In this document: positions 58,738 to 64,000 of the stretch, piece by piece
Numbering within the stretch: position 1 is the stretch's first letter
Layout: every line of letters begins with the position of its first letter
Assembly: GCF_014196795.1 (NCBI RefSeq)
Contig: NZ_JACIEJ010000005.1
Span: forward strand, 62,001-126,000
Direction of reading: 5' to 3'
From: Sagittula marina
Lineage (GTDB): Bacteria; Pseudomonadota; Alphaproteobacteria; Rhodobacterales; Rhodobacteraceae
DNA: 64,000 bases
Translations under genes and position numbers: made by a program
The notes under the pieces: generated by a model
Seen by the model: only the letters and a program-made list of their open reading frames with translations
Told to the model about the DNA's origin: nothing
The model's database searches: none

Positions 58738-58832
58738 GATCTGTCCCTCCCTGTGGTCATCATGATCTGTGCCGGAATGCTATCCGGTCGCCGATGGGGA
58801 CAAACGGTTTGGCCATGAAACACAGGGGGTCT

Positions 58833-58860
58833 TGCACGAAATGCGAATGGGCTGCACGAA
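58833..58860. promoter_or_regulatory. Direct repeat upstream of coxM, candidate LytTR (CoxC) site
   Basis: TGCACGAA occurs at 58833-58840 and again at 58853-58860, exactly 20 bases apart (read toward coxM: TTCGTGCA twice). LytTR domains bind pairs of short direct repeats about two helical turns apart. It lies 96-123 bases before the coxM start, just downstream of the gene for an MHYT-LytTR protein. Confidence 0.55.
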
Positions 58861-58980
58861 CGGCGTACCTTCTGATCTGGTGCGGCGGCTTTGTCCGGTT
58901 CGTTTTGGGTGCGCAGATGCGGCATCTCGTGCCGCAGTGCAGCAGCGCAGAGGGCGGAATCCTGGGACTGGAGGCGCGCC

Positions 58981-60108
58981 TCAGATGCCGAGCGCGTTGC
59001 GCACCTCAGAAAGGCGCGACCGGCTGACCGGGACCTTTTGCAGGGACGCGGTGGAGGCGAGCAGGCAGACCCCGGTGTCTTTCTTGCGCTCGAACCCGGT
59101 GACGAAACTGGGATTTATCAGGTAGCTGCGGTGGCTGCGGATAAAGTGCGACGGAGCCAGACGGCTCTCCGCCTCGGAGATCGACCAGGGGCAGAACAGT
59201 TTCTCTGACCCTGCATACAACAAGGTATAATGCCCCTCCGCCCGCACCGCCGCGATGGACTTGCGGTCAAGGAATTGCGTCCGCCCTTCCTTCTCGAACG
59301 GCACGGGTGGCAGCGAAGGCTCTTCAATCTCGTGACCCGGATCGGCTGGCGCGCGTGGCTCCGGGACGGCAGGTGTGCTGACGGCCTCCGCGACCGGCTC
59401 CAGAAAACTCACCCCGGTCAGCAGGAACGCGCCGGAGATGACAAAGGCGGTGACAGTGACGCCCATGGCCATCACCTCGTTGGAGATTTCAGGCCCCACC
59501 GCAAAGGCGTCATTTGGAACAAACCCGGTGCCCGCCATCGCAATGTAATGCACCGCGCCGACAGAGACCGCGAAACACACCGTGCCCAGCAGCGTGTTGC
59601 CCCGCGTCCGCGCGCCATAGGCCACCCAAATCGCCAGGTTCGACAGCAACAGCGCGCTCAACACCGACACCGCCACCCCGGTGAGGTCAAAAACCGGCGC
59701 GCACAGCTCCATCCCCAGCATCCCGACGTAATGCATGGCCGCAATGCCAAGGCCCATGATGCTGCCCGCAGTCGTCAGGGTCACAGCGGTCCGGTTGCGG
59801 AAATGCAGGATCAGCAGGGCGAGACCCATCATCAGGATCGCAATGAGCGCCGAGACCAGCGTCATCAGACCGTCATAGTAAAACCGGATCGGCAGTTCGA
59901 GGCCAAGCATGGCAACGAAGTGCATTGACCAGATCCCGCCGCCCAGAACGATGGCCGCGATCACCAGGGTCATCTTGCGCTGCAAACTTGGAAGGCGCGA
60001 CGCCCCCCGCGTCAAAGACAGGCCGCTGAACCCGGCCATCAAAGCGATGGCCAGAGACGCCATAACAAGCCAGGCGTTATGCGATATCTCCAACAGCGTC
60101 TGGTCCAT
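58981..60108 (-). CDS. coxC: MHYT-LytTR membrane regulator (CoxC/CoxH-like)
   Basis: 375 residues. N-terminal half: seven likely membrane segments with three MHYT-type motifs (WSMHFVAMLG, AAMHYVGMLG, GAVHYIAMAG), proposed metal sites for sensing CO, O2 or NO. A Pro-rich linker follows. Residues about 275-375 form a LytTR DNA-binding domain (IRSHRSYLINPSFVTGFERK). Oligotropha CoxC and CoxH have this build. ATG 60108 begins just before the first membrane segment; a 25-codon longer frame is possible. Same strand as, and directly before, coxMSL. Confidence 0.8.
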   Translation of the reverse strand: MDQTLLEISHNAWLVMASLAIALMAGFSGLSLTRGASRLPSLQRKMTLVIAAIVLGGGIWSMHFVAMLGLELPIRFYYDGLMTLVSALIAILMMGLALLILHFRNRTAVTLTTAGSIMGLGIAAMHYVGMLGMELCAPVFDLTGVAVSVLSALLLSNLAIWVAYGARTRGNTLLGTVCFAVSVGAVHYIAMAGTGFVPNDAFAVGPEISNEVMAMGVTVTAFVISGAFLLTGVSFLEPVAEAVSTPAVPEPRAPADPGHEIEEPSLPPVPFEKEGRTQFLDRKSIAAVRAEGHYTLLYAGSEKLFCPWSISEAESRLAPSHFIRSHRSYLINPSFVTGFERKKDTGVCLLASTASLQKVPVSRSRLSEVRNALGI

Positions 60109-60537
60109 CCCTTTTATACCAAGGGGTAGGGCAACACTGCCTGTCGCGCAACGATCATGGTTGCATCCAGGGTCATAATGCACTCATGGGTTGTTATGCG
60201 GCATTGCGGCAGACGCCATGCGCGAGAACCGGTCCCGCTTGGCACTGGCTGGAGTGGGTCGAAAGCTTCAGGATCTCGGTGGCTGGCGTCAAGGCACGGC
60301 CTGCAAATTGTCAGAAGGCCGCGCCAAACGCCCGGTGCACCGGTGATGGGAAGTGGCAGCTTGCGTAGGGCGCATCGAGCGATCAGACCGCCTATGCCCC
60401 TGCAAGATCGTTTCGGCTTAGGGAAACAATCAGTACGGCTCTCGATCACGTCGACATGATGGTCGACAGACGACATCGGCAAGCACCCGATCCAAACCCA
60501 GACAGGATCGAGTGCTTACACTTTCAAGGTCAGTGCT
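60109..60537. other. 429-bp region without a gene between ilvE and coxC
   Basis: No frame has coding character. It holds the end-of-ilvE stem-loop (60481-60517) and presumably the coxC promoter. GTCGAC occurs twice 12 bases apart near 60450, of unknown meaning. The TGCACGAA repeat seen before coxM is not present here. Confidence 0.45.
60481..60517 (-). terminator. Stem-loop after ilvE
   Basis: AAGCACCCGATCC / GGATCGAGTGCTT (60481-60493 and 60505-60517), 13 positions with one mismatch, 11-base loop. It begins about 20 bases after the ilvE stop. A clear T-tract is absent. Confidence 0.55.
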
Positions 60538-61410
60538 TCAGGCGCGCACGAGCGCCTCATAGGTCTCTGCGATGTCGCGGGTGATCTTGCCCACTTTAAA
60601 GACATAATCGCCAATTTGACCGACGGGCGTGACCTCTGCTGCGGTGCCGGTCAGCCAGCATTGCTCAAAGCCTTCCAGCTCCTCGGGCATGATGTGACGC
60701 TCATGCACGGTCAGGCCCTTTTCCTTCAGCAGCTCGATGACTGTCTGACGGGTCAGACCGTTCAGGAAACAATCGGGCAGCGGCGTGTGGACTTCGCCAT
60801 CCTTGACGAAAAAGATGTTCGCGCCGGTCGCTTCGGCCACGTAGCCGCGATAGTCCATGAACAACGCGTCAGAGCAGCCCTTGGCTTCTGCCGCGTGCTT
60901 CGATGTGGTGCAGATCATGTACAGGCCGGCGGCCTTGGCATGAACGGGGATCGTTTCGGGCGAGGGGCGCTTCCACTTGGAGATATCCAGCTTCGCGCCG
61001 ACCGTTTTCGCATCGCCGTAGTAGTTGCCCCAGGACCATGCAGCGATGGCCAGACGCACCGGGTTGCGCGCCGACGCGACGCCCATGTCAGGACCCGCGC
61101 CGCGCCATGCCACCGCACGCACGTAGGCGTCGGTCAGGCCGTTGGCCTTCAGCACCTCGGCCTTGGCCGCTTCGATCTGGTCCACGGTGTAGGGAATTTC
61201 GAAATCCAGGCAGCTTGCGGAATAGTGCAGCCGCTCCGAATGCTTGCGCGACAAGAAGATCTTGCCATTATAGGCACGTTCGCCTTCGAAAACAGAGGAG
61301 GCATAATGCAAGCCATGGGTCAGGACATGGACCTGCGCGTTGCGCCAGTCTACCATCTGGCCGTCGAGCCAGATCTTACCGTCGCGGTCATCGTATGAGG
61401 CCTCTGCCAT
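60538..61410 (-). CDS. ilvE: Branched-chain amino acid aminotransferase
   Basis: 290 residues, class IV PLP enzyme for the last step of valine, leucine and isoleucine synthesis. Features: THGLHYASSVFEGERAYNG, the PLP lysine in VHAKAAGLYM, EATGANIFFVKDGEVHTP, NGLTRQTVIELL and LTGTAAEVTPV. ATG 61410 has GAGGAG seven bases upstream; a GTG one codon earlier is less likely. Confidence 0.93.
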   Translation of the reverse strand: MAEASYDDRDGKIWLDGQMVDWRNAQVHVLTHGLHYASSVFEGERAYNGKIFLSRKHSERLHYSASCLDFEIPYTVDQIEAAKAEVLKANGLTDAYVRAVAWRGAGPDMGVASARNPVRLAIAAWSWGNYYGDAKTVGAKLDISKWKRPSPETIPVHAKAAGLYMICTTSKHAAEAKGCSDALFMDYRGYVAEATGANIFFVKDGEVHTPLPDCFLNGLTRQTVIELLKEKGLTVHERHIMPEELEGFEQCWLTGTAAEVTPVGQIGDYVFKVGKITRDIAETYEALVRA

Positions 61411-61569
61411 CACGTATCTCCTCAGCTTGCGTCACGAGCGATTGTCGAAAGTTGCGCAAAAAGGGTCGTGTCTGGACACATAGTTGCGCCTAAGCTGGCG
61501 ATCGCTACCAATTCGCGCTTGGAATGTCAACAAGGCTGACTTAAAATGCCTGAAAAGACGGAGGCAGTT

Positions 61570-62073
61570 ATGGCCGAAGGGCGAGCAGGGCAGGGCGAGA
61601 GTCTTCTGTACCTGACGGACGAGCAATTGCGCCAGGGTGCGGAGGCGATGTTTTTCGCCTACCGCGGCTTTACCGCCGATCCGGACAGAATCCTCGCCGG
61701 GCTGAGCTACGGGCGGGCGCATCACCGCGCCCTGCACTTTATCCATGGCGCGCCGGGAACAACGGTCAACAACCTGCTGGCCATTCTGGGCGTGACCAAA
61801 CAATCGCTGAACCGGGTGCTGCGGTCCCTCATCGAGGATGGGCTGGTGGAAAGCCGCGTGGGGCGCACGGACAAACGGGAACGTCATTTGTACCTGACGG
61901 CCGAGGGCGAAGACCTTGAGCGTGAGCTGACAGACGCGCAACGCCTGCGCATGCGGGCGGCCTTTCGCGACGCCGGGCCAGAGGCCGTGGCCGGGTTCCG
62001 GCGCGTTCTCGAAGCGATGATGGACCCGGAGATGCGTCATCAGTATCAAAGGCTCAGGGAGGGCCGGGGATGA
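61570..62073 (+). CDS. petP: MarR-family regulator PetP
   Basis: 167 residues. Winged helix-turn-helix with TTVNNLLAILGVTKQSLNRV and wing VGRTDKRERHLYLT. Overlaps the following OmpR-type regulator by four bases, the petP-petR arrangement of Rhodobacter capsulatus, where the pair is required for cytochrome bc1 gene expression. Start 61570 has GGAGG five bases upstream, far better than ATG 61546. Confidence 0.8.
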   Translation: MAEGRAGQGESLLYLTDEQLRQGAEAMFFAYRGFTADPDRILAGLSYGRAHHRALHFIHGAPGTTVNNLLAILGVTKQSLNRVLRSLIEDGLVESRVGRTDKRERHLYLTAEGEDLERELTDAQRLRMRAAFRDAGPEAVAGFRRVLEAMMDPEMRHQYQRLREGRG

Positions 62074-62771
62074 GTGACGGTGATGCACATCTGTTGATCG
62101 TCGATGACGATGAGCGCATTCGAGGGCTTTTGCAGAAATTCCTGATGCGAAATGGGTTTCTGGTCAGCGCGGCGCGCGACGCGGCCCATGCGCGGCGGCT
62201 TCTGGCCGGTCTGGATTTCGATATGCTGGTTCTGGATGTGATGATGCCGGGCGAGGATGGCGTCAGCCTGACGCGCGGGGTCCGGGAAACCTCTACGGTG
62301 CCGATACTGCTGCTGACCGCCCGGTCTGAAACGGAGGACCGCATCAAGGGGCTGGAGGCCGGGGCGGACGATTACCTCGCCAAGCCCTTTGAGCCAAAGG
62401 AATTGCTGTTGCGGATCAACGCCATTTTGCGGCGGATGCCCGACGTCAACCCGCAGGAAACCGCGCCCAAGCTGTTGACGCTCGGCGATATCCGGTACGA
62501 CATTGAACGCGGCGAGATGTGGCAGGGGGAGGAGCTGGTGCGCCTCACCGCGACAGAGGCGCAGTTGATGCGGATTTTCTCGGCCAAGCCGGGAGAGGCG
62601 CTGAGTCGCTCGACCCTCGTCGAAGAGCTGGGGCGTGACAAAGGCCAGGCGCAGGAGCGCGCGGTCGATGTGCAGATCACCCGCCTTCGGCGCAAGTTGG
62701 AGACCGACCCGAAACAGCCGCGCTACCTGCAAACGGTACGCGGATCGGGATACATGCTGGCACCTGACTGA
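62070..62771 (+). CDS. petR: OmpR-family response regulator PetR
   Basis: 233 residues. Receiver: VDDDER, phospho-acceptor Asp in VLDVMMPGEDG, Thr in LLLTARSE, Lys in LAKPFEP. C-terminal winged helix from about 140 with LTATEAQLMRIFSAKPGEAL and TVRGSGYML. No histidine kinase gene is next to it, as in Rhodobacter petPR. The petABC genes are not in the window. Confidence 0.85.
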   Translation: MSDGDAHLLIVDDDERIRGLLQKFLMRNGFLVSAARDAAHARRLLAGLDFDMLVLDVMMPGEDGVSLTRGVRETSTVPILLLTARSETEDRIKGLEAGADDYLAKPFEPKELLLRINAILRRMPDVNPQETAPKLLTLGDIRYDIERGEMWQGEELVRLTATEAQLMRIFSAKPGEALSRSTLVEELGRDKGQAQERAVDVQITRLRRKLETDPKQPRYLQTVRGSGYMLAPD

Positions 62772-62825
62772 CGTGTCAGGAGTTCACGTTTTGCCAAGAA
62801 CGAAAAATGAAGGGGAGGCGCGCAT

Positions 62826-63755
62826 ATGGCGACGGCATTGATCACCCACGCGGACGGTTTGGACCACGTCACGCCGAGCGGCCACCCGGAACGGGTGGCG
62901 CGGTTGGAACATGTGCTGCATGCGTTGCAGCCGCTGGAGTTGCAGCGTGTGACGGCAAGGGAGGCCAGCGAAGAAGAGCTGCTGCGCTGCCATCCGCAGA
63001 CCTACATCGATCGGGTGCGCAACGCCGTGCCGGAACGTGGGCAGCACCAGCTCGATTCGGACACATGGCTGTCGCCGGGGTCCTTTCGGGCGGCATCGCG
63101 CGCGGCGGGCGGTGCCTGCCAGGCGGTGGACATGGTGCTGGGCGGCGAGGTGGCCAACGTCTTTTGCGCCACACGACCGCCGGGTCACCATGCGGAGCGT
63201 GAGACCCCAATGGGCTTTTGCCTGTTCGGCACGGCGGCCATCGCGGCCAAACACGCCTTGGAGCATCACGGGTTGTCGCGGGTGGCCGTCGTTGATTTCG
63301 ACGTGCATCACGGCAACGGCACGCAGGATCTGCTCTGGGATGAGGCCCGCGCGCTGTTCATCACCTCGCAGCAGATGCCGCTTTGGCCCGGCAGTGGTGC
63401 GCCTGAGCAGCGCGGCGCGCATGACAACGTGATGAACCTGCCTTTGCCACCGGAAACCGGCGGGGCAGAGATGAAGGCACGGTACGAGGCGGAGGCCTTT
63501 CCCCGGCTACGCGCCTTTGATCCCGAATTGCTGATCATTTCCGCCGGGTTCGACGCGCATCAGGACGATCCGCTCGCCAACCTCAACTGGACGGTGGAAG
63601 ACTTCCGCTGGATCACCGAACAGCTTTGCCAGATCGCGCAGGCCTCCGCCGCAGGCGGGCGCGTGGTCTCGACTTTGGAGGGCGGGTATGATCTTGCGGG
63701 CCTGAGCGCGTCGGCGAAGGCGCATGTGGAAGTGTTGATGGAGGCGGGCGCATGA
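62826..63755 (+). CDS. Histone deacetylase-family (acetoin-utilisation type) amidohydrolase
   Basis: 309 residues, class II HDAC fold. Catalytic His pair in RPPGHHAE, zinc ligands in VVDFDVHHGNGTQ and SAGFDAHQDDPLA, Tyr region TLEGGYDL. Removes acetyl or other acyl groups from polyamines or proteins; bacterial substrates are mostly unknown. Given spermidine synthesis in this genome, acetylpolyamine is one candidate. RBS GGGGAGG. Its stop overlaps xseB by four bases. Confidence 0.87.
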   Translation: MATALITHADGLDHVTPSGHPERVARLEHVLHALQPLELQRVTAREASEEELLRCHPQTYIDRVRNAVPERGQHQLDSDTWLSPGSFRAASRAAGGACQAVDMVLGGEVANVFCATRPPGHHAERETPMGFCLFGTAAIAAKHALEHHGLSRVAVVDFDVHHGNGTQDLLWDEARALFITSQQMPLWPGSGAPEQRGAHDNVMNLPLPPETGGAEMKARYEAEAFPRLRAFDPELLIISAGFDAHQDDPLANLNWTVEDFRWITEQLCQIAQASAAGGRVVSTLEGGYDLAGLSASAKAHVEVLMEAGA

Positions 63756-64000
63756 GCGAAGCGCAAACACCGGTCGAAGAGATGTCATTCGAGCAGGCCA
63801 TGGCCGAGCTGGAGCGCGTCGTTGGCGCGTTGGAGCGCGGCGACGTGGCGCTCGAAGACTCCATCACGCTTTATGAACGCGGTGCCAAGCTGAAGGCGCA
63901 CTGCGACCGCAAGCTGAAGGACGCCGAGGAAAAGGTCGCCGCCATCACACTGGACGGCGAGGGCAATCCCGTGGGGGCGAAGCCGGTCGAAGGGCTCTGA
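63752..64000 (+). CDS. xseB: Exodeoxyribonuclease VII small subunit
   Basis: 82 residues. SFEQAMAELERVVGALERGD and ALEDSITLYERGAKLKAHC are typical of XseB, which binds the XseA coiled coils. The TGA stop ends exactly at base 64000, so the gene is complete. The next gene, probably ispA in this group, lies outside. Confidence 0.93.
   Translation: MSEAQTPVEEMSFEQAMAELERVVGALERGDVALEDSITLYERGAKLKAHCDRKLKDAEEKVAAITLDGEGNPVGAKPVEGL

Overview
The window looks like a chromosomal segment of an alphaproteobacterium of the Rhodobacterales, most likely the Roseobacter group. The reasons are high G+C, a glpSTPQUV-type glycerol ABC transporter, a petP-petR pair, aerobic-type cobalamin genes (cobO, cobE, cobQ and others), a carboxyspermidine route to spermidine, an ScfR/ICL-type XRE regulator and a form I (AYRCSFR) aerobic CO dehydrogenase operon. 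No rRNA, tRNA, CRISPR array or intact insertion sequence was recognised.

Layout. 1-6.7 kb: glycerol uptake (glpT partial, glpP, glpQ, glpU, glpV) and glycerol kinase. 6.8-9.4 kb: an Ldh2-type oxidoreductase and a divergent histidine kinase/response regulator pair. 9.4-10.3 kb: non-coding stretch with an IS481-like fossil. 10.3-13.0 kb: a NitT/TauT-type ABC importer. 13.2-25.4 kb: a probable hydroxycinnamate (ferulate/coumarate) locus (crotonase, MarR, acyl-CoA dehydrogenase, feruloyl-CoA synthase-like ligase, amidohydrolase) split by a decayed flavin monooxygenase, a 1560-aa modular secreted-type nuclease and an aldo/keto reductase. 25.4-31.0 kb: late cobalamin genes, with all three enzymes of the aminopropanol-phosphate arm side by side. 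31.2-33.6 kb: carboxyspermidine dehydrogenase and decarboxylase. 33.7-36.8 kb: cobQ and a small operon of two Lin0512 paralogues, a HAD hydrolase and a YrhK protein. 36.9-45.0 kb: ScfR-like regulator divergent from an operon encoding serine-glyoxylate aminotransferase, malyl-CoA lyase, malate-CoA ligase, a MaoC hydratase and a family III CoA-transferase. 45.2-48.6 kb: oxyR and katG. 48.6-50.6 kb: cobO, cobE, cobA. 50.6-52.1 kb: degenerate sequence with the C-terminus of a lost [NiFe] hydrogenase small subunit. 52.1-60.1 kb: coxMSLDEF and a CoxC-like MHYT-LytTR regulator. 60.5-64.0 kb: ilvE, petPR, a class II histone-deacetylase-like gene and xseB.

How it fits together. The genes describe a marine-type heterotroph that takes up glycerol and plant-derived aromatics, burns CO as an auxiliary electron source, makes cobalamin aerobically, and handles glyoxylate and malyl-CoA with a serine-cycle-like module. 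The most useful new observations are: (1) two promoters 11 kb apart with the same -35/operator spacing, which tie the split hydroxycinnamate genes to one MarR protein; (2) a 20-bp-period direct repeat in front of coxM, a good candidate LytTR (CoxC) site; (3) the glyoxylate/malyl-CoA operon carrying an extra mesaconyl/itaconyl-type hydratase and CoA-transferase; (4) a hydrogenase fossil next to the CO dehydrogenase operon; and (5) a perfect 26-bp palindrome inside the glycerol transporter operon.
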